In this document: in pieces, positions 1 through 8,500 of the stretch
Layout: every line of letters begins with the position of its first letter
Position numbering within the stretch: the first letter of the stretch is position 1
Origin: Actinomycetota bacterium
Lineage (GTDB): Bacteria; Actinomycetota; Acidimicrobiia; Acidimicrobiales; JAJPHE01
Direction of reading: 5' to 3'
Assembly: GCA_027315345.1 (NCBI GenBank)
Contig: DAHUYE010000072.1
Span: 1-38,995, forward strand
DNA length: 38,995 nt
The notes under the pieces: model-generated
What the model was told of the DNA's origin: nothing
The model's database searches: none
The model's input: only the letters and a program-made list of their open reading frames with translations
Made by a program: the position numbers and the translations under genes

Positions 1-1024
1 CGTTGGCCGAGTTGGTGGAGTCGGTGGCGCTGACCGTGTAGGAGGTGATGGCCGAGCCGCCATTGGAGCCGGGGGCGGTGAAGGCCACCGAGGCGGATGT
101 GTTGCCGGGCGTGGCGGTGCCGATGGTCGGGGCGCCGGGCAGGCCCAAAGCCGCGTTCCAGTGGGCGTCGACCCGCGAGGAGCTCAGGGCACTGGGATAG
201 ACGGCCACCTCATCGAGGCTGCCGTCGACGGGCTGGAAGTACGCACTGGGGCTGCCGCCGGCGGGTCCACCGGCATAGATCGGCTCGGCGGCGATATTCG
301 GCGTCGCGTTGACCCAAGGGTCATTGACCGGAGCGCCGAGGTCGTGGCCGTCGACGTAGCCGGTGAACAGGCTCCCGTTCGTGTCATAGGTGACGGCCAG
401 GTAGTGCCAGGCGCCGTCCCAGAGATTGACGCCGACCGTGGTGGCGTCCCAGCAGCGGCTCGAGCCGTTCTGATCGATCCCGAAGCAGCTGGCCGGCCCC
501 CATCCCAGCATGGCGTTGTTGTTCGGGTACAGCGACAGGACAGCGTCCTGTCCACTGCCTCCGCCGATCCCGATGCCCACCAGCTCGGCATTCGTGTACG
601 GACTGGTCTGGGCGTTCTTGAACCACGCCTCCAGGGTGAAGGCGTGGTTGCCGGTCAGCCCAGCCGGATCAGCGGCGCTCTGACCCACCTGGGTGGGTGT
701 CCCGTCGGCGGCGATGGCGGTGTCCGAACTCGACGACAGCGCCCCGGCCACGCCGTAGGTGATGCCGCTGGCGTTGTAGGTCCCGTTGTTGACTGAGGAG
801 GAGGAGTCGCACATGGCCGGCCCGGACGACTCGTCCAGGCGGTAGTAGGCGACGGGCGAGTCGGCCAGCACGGCACTCGAGTAGGCGTCGGAGACGTTCG
901 GGCAGGTCGATGCGTGCGCTGGCGACGCCGCCAGAGCATTCAGCCCGGCTCCGCCTAAAGCGGCGATCACGACCAGGACCCGAGAACTCCGGAGTCGAGC
1001 CCACGCCGTTGCCAGTCCAGTCAT
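1..1024 (-). CDS. Secreted LamG-domain / fibronectin III protein (3' end outside window)
   Basis: The frame opens at ATG 1024 and runs without a stop to the window edge, so the C-terminus is missing. The first ~39 residues look like a signal peptide: Arg residues, a hydrophobic Val/Ala/Leu stretch, then SPAHA before STCP. Residues ~45-295 read as a concanavalin-like LamG domain (VAYYRLDE near the start, FTLEAWFK, WHYLAVTYD, GYVDG, GSLDEVAVY, VDAHW near the end). A fibronectin type III domain follows (PGAPTIGTATPGNTSASVAF, then SNGGSAITSYTVSA) and is cut by the edge. A purine-rich GGAGGGCGAG lies just before the ATG. The architecture is that of an exported carbohydrate- or matrix-binding surface protein; the ligand is unknown. 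The same LamG type opens the giant gene at 15647, so the two probably belong to one surface programme. Confidence 0.85.
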   Translation of the reverse strand, partial: MTGLATAWARLRSSRVLVVIAALGGAGLNALAASPAHASTCPNVSDAYSSAVLADSPVAYYRLDESSGPAMCDSSSSVNNGTYNASGITYGVAGALSSSSDTAIAADGTPTQVGQSAADPAGLTGNHAFTLEAWFKNAQTSPYTNAELVGIGIGGGSGQDAVLSLYPNNNAMLGWGPASCFGIDQNGSSRCWDATTVGVNLWDGAWHYLAVTYDTNGSLFTGYVDGHDLGAPVNDPWVNATPNIAAEPIYAGGPAGGSPSAYFQPVDGSLDEVAVYPSALSSSRVDAHWNAALGLPGAPTIGTATPGNTSASVAFTAPGSNGGSAITSYTVSATDSTNSAN

Positions 1025-1160
1025 CTCGCCCTCCGCTCCGACCGGTGACCGAAAGTCCCCTTTGAGTTGAGGGTAAGGAGCGCACCGCGCGCGATACCAC
1101 AGCCTTCTTCGCGCGCTCCCGGACGAACCGCCCCGAGCCGGACAGGTGGGAGCGGGTTCT

Positions 1161-2885
1161 CTAGCGGGCCCGGCCGAGCGCGGTGGCGACGTGCTGCAAG
1201 CGCCTCTCGGCCTCCTCCGCCACGTCCGGTTCGAGCTGCGCCGACCGTTCGGAAAGTTCCTTCCGGGCCGCCTCCAGGGCACCTTCCATCAACTCCTGGG
1301 CCCGACCCCGCGCCCGCCGATGGGCCTCTGCCACCAGCTTCTCGTCCTGAGCAGTCATGCTCCTGGTCAGTTCGGAGGCCGAATCCACCATGGCCAGACG
1401 CAACCGCCTGGTATAGGCGTCGAAGGCCAGTACCCATCCGAGCTCGGCTACCAGAGCCCGGCCGGAGCGTGGACGGGGGCTGCCGTGCCACCCGGCGACG
1501 ACGATGACGGCCGTGCCGAGCAGGCCGAGGACCCGGGTTCGCGCTCCGGACTCTTCGCTGGGGATACCCCGGATCAACTCATAGCCCTGCAAGGCCATGA
1601 CCCACGGAAAGCGGGAGGCTCCGTCGGCGGTGTGGGGATGACGCATGGTCTTGTTGGCCGCCACCGTGTAGCCGACGGTGATGAGCCCGGAAACGGCCAC
1701 GCTGGCCGCCGGCTTGATGCTCCGGTTGGAGTCCTCCCGGCGGGCCCAGTAGAGCGCCGCCGCCAGTGAGGCGAGCATGGGCGGAACCGTCACCGACCAC
1801 GGAACCGCCTCCCGGTGGGCCCCGGCCGGCTGGGCCAGCCACCCGAGGTCCATCAGGAACCCCACCGGCGTGGCGTCGAACACCCAGCGGGGGACACCTT
1901 CGGTGGCGTCCAGATACAACTCCTGCCCACTCACCCTGAGCCGGCAGGCTCCGAACGGAGCCCGCTGGGGCTCGTGGTCGACCGTCGCGGTGCCGGACAG
2001 GTCCAACCGGTCCAGCCGCTGGTACAGCTGATCCACCTGGGAGGATCCGAGAAGGAGGAGCCCCTCGGCCGGGCCGTAACTCAGCTGCACCAGCCCGGTG
2101 AGGTCGGGGCGGCGGTTGTGCTCGGCCTGCCAGGCCGAAAGGGCATCGCCCAGGTAGGCGGCCTGTCCCCGGGCCGTCTCCGCCACCGCCGCCTTGACCG
2201 CCCCGGCGAAGCTGCCGAGGCGCTGGCCCCCGGGGGCAGCCAGCTCGATGAGGGTCAGGGCCCGCTGAAGCAGGTCGACGGCACCCTCGTTCTCGACGAT
2301 GGCGTCGTGGAACCCGGCCAACTCGGCTCGGCGCAGGCGAGCCCCGCGCTCGACGGCCAGGTGGGCCTCCAGCTGCAGGCGCCGGCGTTCGGCCAGCCGG
2401 CGCAGGGACAGCCCTCCGATCGTTCCCATGGCCTGCCAGGAGAACTGCTCCAGGCGCAGGCGGTGGCCGCGCCGGCGTCGGACGAAGGCCGCCACCGCCG
2501 CGTTGGCGAGGGGCACGACCGCCCCCGGCGCTCCCCAGCGGGCAGCGGCCTCCACCGCCAGAGCGGCTCCCGGGATGACGGCGTCCTCGGATGTGTCGGA
2601 GTCGTCCCCAGCGGCGGAGCACCACAGGGCCAGGTCAGCGGCATCGGCCAACCAGCGCAGGGCGATCCGAGGTTGGCGGTCCCGGCTCAGGGCCATCGCC
2701 TTGGCCAGGTCCCCGGCGCCCGAGATCACCGCCACCGCTCGCCAGGCGCCAGTCCTGGCGGCGCCTCTCGGTGACACCGCCTGGTGGAAGCGGGCCCCGA
2801 TCCCCTGGGCGGCGGTGAGCACGGCTCGGGAACTGACCACCGCGTCCCATGGGTCCCAATCGCGCTCTTGTGCGGCCGTTCCCAC
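1161..2885 (-). CDS. Hypothetical membrane-associated protein, divergent from a response regulator
   Basis: A long high-GC frame with no family I recognise. With the GTG at 2885 it is 574 residues. An ATG at 2924 is in frame but overlaps the divergent gene by 20 bases. The N-terminal half is Ala/Arg-rich and helical with many RRR clusters. The middle carries a short beta-rich part (CRLRVSGQELYLDA, GVPRWVFDATPVGFLMD). Three hydrophobic stretches follow (VPPMLASLAAALYW, AASVAVSGLITVGYTVAA, VLGLLGTAVIVVAGW). The tail is a charged coiled-coil-like helix with EAHRRARGRAQELMEGALEA. I see no HATPase motif (N, G1 or G2 boxes), so it is not a complete histidine kinase, although the long helix could act like a dimerisation segment. 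Head-to-head placement with a receiver protein suggests a signalling pair; this is inference only. Confidence 0.7.
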   Translation of the reverse strand: MGTAAQERDWDPWDAVVSSRAVLTAAQGIGARFHQAVSPRGAARTGAWRAVAVISGAGDLAKAMALSRDRQPRIALRWLADAADLALWCSAAGDDSDTSEDAVIPGAALAVEAAARWGAPGAVVPLANAAVAAFVRRRRGHRLRLEQFSWQAMGTIGGLSLRRLAERRRLQLEAHLAVERGARLRRAELAGFHDAIVENEGAVDLLQRALTLIELAAPGGQRLGSFAGAVKAAVAETARGQAAYLGDALSAWQAEHNRRPDLTGLVQLSYGPAEGLLLLGSSQVDQLYQRLDRLDLSGTATVDHEPQRAPFGACRLRVSGQELYLDATEGVPRWVFDATPVGFLMDLGWLAQPAGAHREAVPWSVTVPPMLASLAAALYWARREDSNRSIKPAASVAVSGLITVGYTVAANKTMRHPHTADGASRFPWVMALQGYELIRGIPSEESGARTRVLGLLGTAVIVVAGWHGSPRPRSGRALVAELGWVLAFDAYTRRLRLAMVDSASELTRSMTAQDEKLVAEAHRRARGRAQELMEGALEAARKELSERSAQLEPDVAEEAERRLQHVATALGRAR

Positions 2886-2895
2886 CGGGGATAAT
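2868..2895 (+). promoter_or_regulatory. Promoter of the response-regulator gene, probably leaderless
   Basis: TTGTGC (2868-2873) and GATAAT (2890-2895) are separated by 16 bases and resemble -35 and -10 boxes of the housekeeping sigma factor. The ATG of the response regulator begins nine bases after the -10 box and there is no Shine-Dalgarno sequence between them, so the transcript would have almost no leader. Read on the other strand the same AT-rich core gives AATTAT five bases before GTG 2885, so the core may work in both directions. Confidence 0.5.
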
Positions 2896-2904
2896 TGTGG
2901 ACCA

Positions 2905-2924
2905 ATGACTACCCGGGTTGTCAT
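2905..2924. repeat. 20-bp near-perfect palindrome over the response-regulator start codon
   Basis: ATGACTACCCGGGTTGTCAT has two 10-base arms with one mismatched pair and no spacer. It spans the first codons of the response-regulator gene (M-T-T-R-V-V) and encodes M-T-T-R-V-V-I on the opposite strand as well. Its place at the centre of a divergent gene pair, 10 bases from a -10 box, is what an autoregulatory operator would look like, but coding constraint alone could also produce it. Confidence 0.45.
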
Positions 2925-3594
2925 AGTCGATGACGACGTGTGGATCCGGAGAGGCCGGGCCCAGGCCCTGGGCGAGGCTCCCGGCATCGAGGTGGTGGCC
3001 GCCCTGAGCCACCAGGAGGCCCTGGAGCGCTCCGAGCTCTGGTCAACCGCCGATGTGGTGCTGGTCGATGCGTGGGATCCGCGGGCCGGTTTCGACCGCT
3101 TTCCCGGGGTCGGTGTGACTCGGGCCATCCGCGACCAGCGGACCGGGGACGGCCCCCGGGTGGCGGTGGTGACCGGTCACCTGGTCAACGACGTACTCCG
3201 CCTGCGGATGGCGGAGGCGGGTGCAGACTTCTTCTACAGCCACGAGGAGGTAGCCGACCCCGAGCGCCTGGTGGCAGCCGTTGCCGCTGCGGCGACGGCC
3301 GAGCCGGTCCCGTCCACGTCGACCAGCCGGAACGCGGCGATAGAGCCCGCCCTGGACTGGATACGGATCCATGGCCTGGAACCGGCGTTCACCCCGGCTC
3401 CCCAGAAGGCGATCCCCTTCTCCCGCCGCACCATCGCGCACATCCGGCGCGAGGTAGGCCAGCGGGCCGGCCTGGCCGCCCGAGGTGACCTGGCCCGATG
3501 GCGGGTGGTGGTCGACTTCATCAACCGGGCCCGGGGGGCCGAGCTACGGCGGCCCACCGAGCCGGGGGGATCGCCCCCGTGGCCGGCGCCGTAG
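2905..3594 (+). CDS. Response-regulator-like protein with degenerate receiver and C-terminal HTH-like region
   Basis: 229 residues. Residues 1-125 form a CheY-like receiver: VVIVDDD supplies the acidic cluster (D9-D11), D55 in VVLVDAWD is the expected phospho-acceptor, and AVVTGH holds the switch Thr. The conserved Lys after the last strand is missing: GADFFYSHEEV stands where GAxGYxxK is usual. Phosphorylation may therefore be weak or signalling atypical. The C-terminal part has FSRRTIAHIRREVGQRAGL, which recalls the recognition-helix region of LuxR-type domains but is too divergent to name with certainty. No conventional histidine kinase lies in the window; the divergent membrane protein is the only candidate partner. 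Start chosen at ATG because the receiver begins there and a -10 box lies directly upstream. Confidence 0.75.
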   Translation: MTTRVVIVDDDVWIRRGRAQALGEAPGIEVVAALSHQEALERSELWSTADVVLVDAWDPRAGFDRFPGVGVTRAIRDQRTGDGPRVAVVTGHLVNDVLRLRMAEAGADFFYSHEEVADPERLVAAVAAAATAEPVPSTSTSRNAAIEPALDWIRIHGLEPAFTPAPQKAIPFSRRTIAHIRREVGQRAGLAARGDLARWRVVVDFINRARGAELRRPTEPGGSPPWPAP

Positions 3595-3646
3595 CACTGT
3601 CGGCATCTCCGCCCACGACCTGAACGGAGCGAACCCGAGCCTGGGA

Positions 3647-5317
3647 TCACCCCGCGATGGCGGTGGCGGCCTGCTGCTGGACGGCATCGGACACCGCGGC
3701 CGCTCCGCCGTAAATCTCCACCCGTCCAGGCGGCCGGATACTCAGGTACCCGGCCGTGGCCGAGGACAGCTTGGACGGGTCGGTGAGCAGCAGCGGGGCC
3801 CGAAGCATCCCGAGCCGGGCTCCGCCGGCCAGGGCGTCGGGGAAGTTCACGCCGCTGGCCAGACCGGCCCAGGAGGCGACGGGGAAGAACTGCTGGGCGA
3901 CCATGACGGCGGTGGCGTAACGGTCGGCGCCGACGATCCCCAGGGCGGACGGGTCGGCCTGGGCCGCCGGGCCGCCCACGGCACAGCGGGCGAGCCTGTA
4001 GTGGCTGGCGATCCAGGTGGAGGTGGCCGGAGCCGGCCGGGAGCCGTCGGTGAGGAGCACGACTCCGCCGACCGACCCGGCGGCGGTGGCCGCCGTGAGG
4101 GCGTCGGGGAAGTCGAGCCCGGTGGTCTCGAACACCTCGGCCGGCCCGGGCACGGCGTTGGCGATGGCCACGGCCGTAGCGAAGCGGTCGGCGCCGGCCA
4201 AGCGCACGACCTTGTAGCCGGCGGACTGGACCTGCTGGGCCACCGCGTCACCCAGGGCGGCGGTGCCGCCGAGCAGGTAGACGGTGCCGCCGGGCGCCAG
4301 CACCCGGGACAGCTCCCGGGCCGGGGTGCTGTCCAGGGACGCGGGGCTGGTCAGGAGCAGCGGACCGCCCTCGACCACGGCCAGCGGGGTTCCGGCCAGG
4401 GCATCCGGATAGGCGTCATCACGGGCCAGCACGACCGCCTTGGCCGTCCCCGTGGCGAAGGTAGCCCTGGACACCGCCACCGCCGTGGCCTCCCGGTCGG
4501 CCCCGGCCAGCCGGGGCGCTACGGGGGTGGCCAACATCCACGAGCTGGCGTGGCTGGACAGGACGGTGAAGGTGACGTCGGTGGGCGTCTCCGTCGCGCC
4601 GACCACGCACGGGTCGGGCTGGGCGGTGGTGGCCGGGGAGGAGGCACAGGCCTGAATGGGCGCGCCGTCGCGGAAGACGACCACGTCCCCGCCGAGGTCC
4701 CCGGCAGGCAGGACGGACGTGGACAGGTCGAAGGTCAGCGTCAACGGCTGGGATGCACTGGCCTGGGGTGCGGAGATCTGCACCTCCTGGCCCAACGCCG
4801 TGTAGCCCGAAGGCGACGACGGGGTGTTGGTGCTGGTCTTGGTGATGGTGACGCTTCCGCCGGTGGGCGTGCCCACCGCCACCACCAAAGGATCGGAGCC
4901 GGTCGGCTTGGTCCCAGGGGCGTCGGACCACACCACTCCGCCGGCGCCGACGGTGGCGGGGCTGGTGGCCGAGGTCGGGGTGGTAGATGTGCTTCCGCCA
5001 CCGCCGCCTCCACCACCCCCACCGCCTGTGGACGTGGTGGTGGCGGGAGGCTGGTTGACCGTGTAGGTGGGCGGGGGCGGTGCTGTGGTGGTGGGCGACT
5101 GTCCCGGCGGGGGGGTATTGGCCGGCGGGGCCGTGGTCGTGGTCGACGCCGGCGGGGCCGTGGTGGTGGTTGTATCGGGGGGAGCAGGGGTGGCGGCCAC
5201 CGCCACCGACCATCCGGGCCGGAGAGTGCCGGCCAGGCCGACCAGAACCAGACCGCTGATGCCGGCCACGACCGCGGTCGCCCTACGCCGGCGGCGGGAG
5301 AGGGAAGCAGTGCTCAT
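3647..5317 (-). CDS. Secreted protein with three cell-wall-binding repeat 2 domains
   Basis: 556 residues from ATG 5317. Residues ~8-42 form an Arg-rich start and hydrophobic helix (signal peptide or anchor). A Pro/Thr-rich, probably extended region follows (repeats of TTTTTAPP), with a run of eleven Gly at ~98-108. Residues ~120-265 are an uncharacterised beta-rich domain. Three repeats of the CW_binding_2 family fill the C-terminus, each opening with a GADR motif (RLAGADREATAVAV, RLAGADRFATAVAI, GIVGADRYATAVMV) and carrying a FPDALA/YPDALA motif and a final I/V-GG-AA-A/V-D segment. In clostridia this family holds proteins non-covalently on wall polymers. It lies 23 bases after the 73-residue gene and ends the giant-adhesin unit, so it could be the wall anchor for that system (inference). 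Confidence 0.88.
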   Translation of the reverse strand: MSTASLSRRRRRATAVVAGISGLVLVGLAGTLRPGWSVAVAATPAPPDTTTTTAPPASTTTTAPPANTPPPGQSPTTTAPPPPTYTVNQPPATTTSTGGGGGGGGGGGSTSTTPTSATSPATVGAGGVVWSDAPGTKPTGSDPLVVAVGTPTGGSVTITKTSTNTPSSPSGYTALGQEVQISAPQASASQPLTLTFDLSTSVLPAGDLGGDVVVFRDGAPIQACASSPATTAQPDPCVVGATETPTDVTFTVLSSHASSWMLATPVAPRLAGADREATAVAVSRATFATGTAKAVVLARDDAYPDALAGTPLAVVEGGPLLLTSPASLDSTPARELSRVLAPGGTVYLLGGTAALGDAVAQQVQSAGYKVVRLAGADRFATAVAIANAVPGPAEVFETTGLDFPDALTAATAAGSVGGVVLLTDGSRPAPATSTWIASHYRLARCAVGGPAAQADPSALGIVGADRYATAVMVAQQFFPVASWAGLASGVNFPDALAGGARLGMLRAPLLLTDPSKLSSATAGYLSIRPPGRVEIYGGAAAVSDAVQQQAATAIAG

Positions 5318-5340
5318 GGTGTCGCTCGCGATCTTTCGGG

Positions 5341-5562
5341 TCAGCCGGCCCCGCCCGCCCCGGCCATGGTGGGCGGGGGCGGGGGCGGCGCCTGCTGGTT
5401 GATGGGCTGGGGAGGCTGGGTCGTGGTGGTGGTCGGAGCGGCGCTGACGTGGGGAGCCGGCGGCCGGGGGGCCGCCGGGCCGCCCTCCAGGGCCGCCACC
5501 GCCCCGATCGACCCGGCCACCACCGCCAAGCCGGCGATGGCCATGCCCAGGCGGCGCCTCAT
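5341..5562 (-). CDS. Small secreted or membrane-anchored Pro/Thr-rich protein
   Basis: 73 residues. MRRR then a hydrophobic segment (LGMAIAGLAVVAGSIGAVAAL, positions 5-25) and a low-complexity tail with TTTTTQPPQP and a run of six Pro, ending in MAGAGGAG. The ATG overlaps the stop of the giant gene as ATGA (5559-5562), so translation is likely coupled. The composition resembles the Pro/Thr-rich linker of the next gene. I recognise no family. It could be an anchor, a chaperone-like partner or a spacer protein of the surface complex. It is short, but the 4-base overlap, the start position and a clear signal-like helix support it as real. Confidence 0.7.
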   Translation of the reverse strand: MRRRLGMAIAGLAVVAGSIGAVAALEGGPAAPRPPAPHVSAAPTTTTTQPPQPINQQAPPPPPPTMAGAGGAG

Positions 5563-8500
5563 GACACACCCGGGCTTTCCGCCCACACCTGGTAGCCGCC
5601 GCCGGATCCGGTCTCCCGGGCCCAGACCACGAAGGTGTACGGGGCACTGGTGCCCGACGGCTTGGTGTAGGTGAACGAGCTGGACGAGGAGTATGTGCTG
5701 GGCCCCCCGTAGGTCCAGTTGGTGTCGGGCTGGCTCGGGTACGCCGCCACCCAGGGACCGTCGTGGTTGGCCGGTGGCGTACTGCCGTACGTGGAGTTGG
5801 TGGCCCAGAAGAAGTACTCCGGCGTCGGGCACCCGGTTACTCCGGTGGCCGTGACAGTTATGGTCCCGTTGTTGTTGTCGGTGGCCGACAGTGTCGGGGA
5901 GCCCGTGCAGGGCGCGCTCGACACGAGGTCGACCTGGGTGTTCTGGGCCCAGTTGTCGTACTGGACCTCCACCTGCCATTCGTAGTTGGAGGAGCTGGCC
6001 AACTCGGTGGCCGTCGACCAGGTGAAGCTGGTGGTGGAGGTGTAGACGGGGGCCGCGCCGGAGGTCACCTCGTTGGTGAAGGTGTTGTGCACCGGGTCGT
6101 AGTAGAACCAGGCCGGGCCGGTTCCGTTGCCTCCGGGGCGATACAGCTCGTAGGCGTACTGCTGGCTGCCCGAGCAACCCGACGGCGGGGTGGCCGACAC
6201 GGTGACCGTGGTTCCCACCTGAGCCAGGTAGGCGCCGCCTCCGGGTCGCTGAACCCCGGTTCCGGACAGGGTGATGCCCGGTGAGGTGGTGCAGGCGGCC
6301 GGAGGCACGATGGACTCGGTCAGGTCGTAGCCATCGCTCTCGTAGAAGTTGGCCGTGTTGGGGCTCGTTCCGTTGCGAGCCAGGACGTAGAAGAAGTACG
6401 GATTCTGACCGGTGGGCGACTTATCGCTGGTGGTGAAGGTGTAGGTGGCGCTGGACGACCAGTCCTGGGACACGGACCACGCCTGGGTCACCGGGCTCCA
6501 CATGTGGAACTGGAACTGCGGGCTGGAGCATCCGCCTCCCAGCGAGCCGACCGAGATGGTGGCCGTGTTGGGCTGCTGGACACTGGAGGCAGTGGTGGAT
6601 AGGACGCCCGTGCAGGTGGGGGCGGCGTTGACCGTCACCGACTGCACGGCGTAAGTGTCATAGAACGTGTCGCTGGTCGGAGCCGATGCCGCCTTCACCC
6701 ACACGGCGTAGTAGTAGGGCTGGGTGCTGGGCGCCAGGCTGGTAGGCACGCTGTAGGTGCTCGTGGAGCTCCAGTTCTGCACGATCTGCCAACTGCCGCT
6801 GTACTGCAGGAAGGCGTACTGGGCCGGACTGCACCCGGCCGCGGCTGCCGTCAGCTGGTCAGAGGACCCTTGGGTGATCGATGTCTGGGCGGCGCTGAGG
6901 GTCACCCCTGTGCACGCCCCGGCATAGGTCGCGGCGGTCGTCACCGTCAGCGGGACGGTGGCGCTATAGGCCGTGTGGGTCGGATCACCGTTGTAGTAGG
7001 CGGTAACGGCGTTGGATCCGGCGGGCAGGCCGCTGGTGGTGCACGAGGCCTGGCCTGAGGCGACGACGACGCCCTGACAGATGGTGACGCCGGACTGACC
7101 GACGGCCTGGTCCTCGAAGTCGACGCTGCCTCCAGTCCCGTTGACGGTGAAGGTGAAGGTGACCGACTGGCCTACGGTCGGGTTGCCCGCCGGGCTGTAG
7201 GTCAGCCCGAGGGTGGGCCTCGTCCCCTCCACGCCCTGGCCGATGGAGTCCGAGCTGGGGGCGTTGGTGGCCGAGGAGTCCGAGTAGGACGCCGTGACCG
7301 TGTAGGTGCCCGAGTCGGCGAAGGTGACCGGGCAGGTGGCAGTGCCACCGGCCGAGAGGGACTGGCCGGAGCACGAGGTCGGGACGGTCACGCCGGCGGC
7401 CGGGGTGACGGCGAAGGTCACCGCCCCGGTGGTCACGGAGTTGGCACCGGAAGTGACGGTGGCGGTGAACGTCACCGCCGAACCGGTGGTCGACGACGGG
7501 CTGGACGATGCCAGCCGGGTGACGGTCTCCGTCTCGCCCACCCCTTGGCCGACCGAGGCGCGGCTGGACCCGTAAGTGCCCGAGACGTCCGTGTAGGACG
7601 CCGTCACCGTGTAGGTACCGGCAGTGGCGAAGGTGATCGAGCAGGTGGCCGAGCCGGTGGCCGAAAGGGCTTCACCGGCGCAGGAGGCCGGCACGGTCGC
7701 GCCGGTGGCCGGGGTGACGGTGAAGGTGACCGTCCCCGAAGTCGGCGCACTGTTGCCCGAGGTCACGGTGGCGGTGAAGGTCACCGGGGCTCCCGGGGCC
7801 GACGCTGGCGTGCCCGAGCTCACGGCGGTGGCCGTGGCCGGCTGGCCGATGGTCTGGCCCACCGATCCCGCCGAGCCAACGTAGGTGTCGGTGGGGTCGC
7901 TGTAGGCGGCGGTGACCGTGTAGGTGCCGGCGGTGGCGAAGGTGATCGAGCAGCTGGCCGTTCCGGTGGCCGAGAGCGTCGCACCCGAGCATGAGGCCGG
8001 GACGGTGGTCCCTGTCGTCGGGCTCACTGTGAAACTGACCGTCCCGGTAGAGATCGCCTGGCCGCCGGAACCGACCGTGGCGGTGAAGGTGACCGGCGAA
8101 CCCGGACTGGCCGAAGCGGCTGCCGAGGTCACCGAGGTGGTGGTGGCGTCACCGGAGACGGTGTGTCCGACCGACCCGCTCGATGGGGCGTTGTTGGTGT
8201 CACCCCCGTAGGTGACGGAGAAGGTGTAGGTCCCCACCGCCTGGGGGCTGAACGGGCAGCTGGCCGACGTCTGGCCGTTGGGCAGGGCGGTCGGGCAGCC
8301 GGACATCACCGCCGGGTTGCCGCCGACGGGGGTCTCCACGAAGGTGAGGGCGCCGGTTGGCGAGGCGCCCGTGACGGTGGCCGTGACCGTGACGGCGGCA
8401 CCCACTCCGGACGGGTTGGGTGTGGCCGTGACGGCGGTGGAGGTCGACGCCTGGTTCTGGGTGCCCGACGGGTTTACCGTCATGGCCTCCCAGCCCAGGC

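Noticed and set aside
1077-1119. GGAGCGC/GCGCTCC arms between the first two minus-strand genes
   Set aside because: Seven-base arms 29 bases apart in GC-rich DNA; too weak to call a terminator. The gap 1025-1160 otherwise shows only a ribosome site.
3485-5674. Long Gly/Arg-rich plus-strand frame opposite the cell-wall-binding gene
   Set aside because: Low-complexity text with no family motif, while the minus strand has three clear CW_binding_2 repeats.
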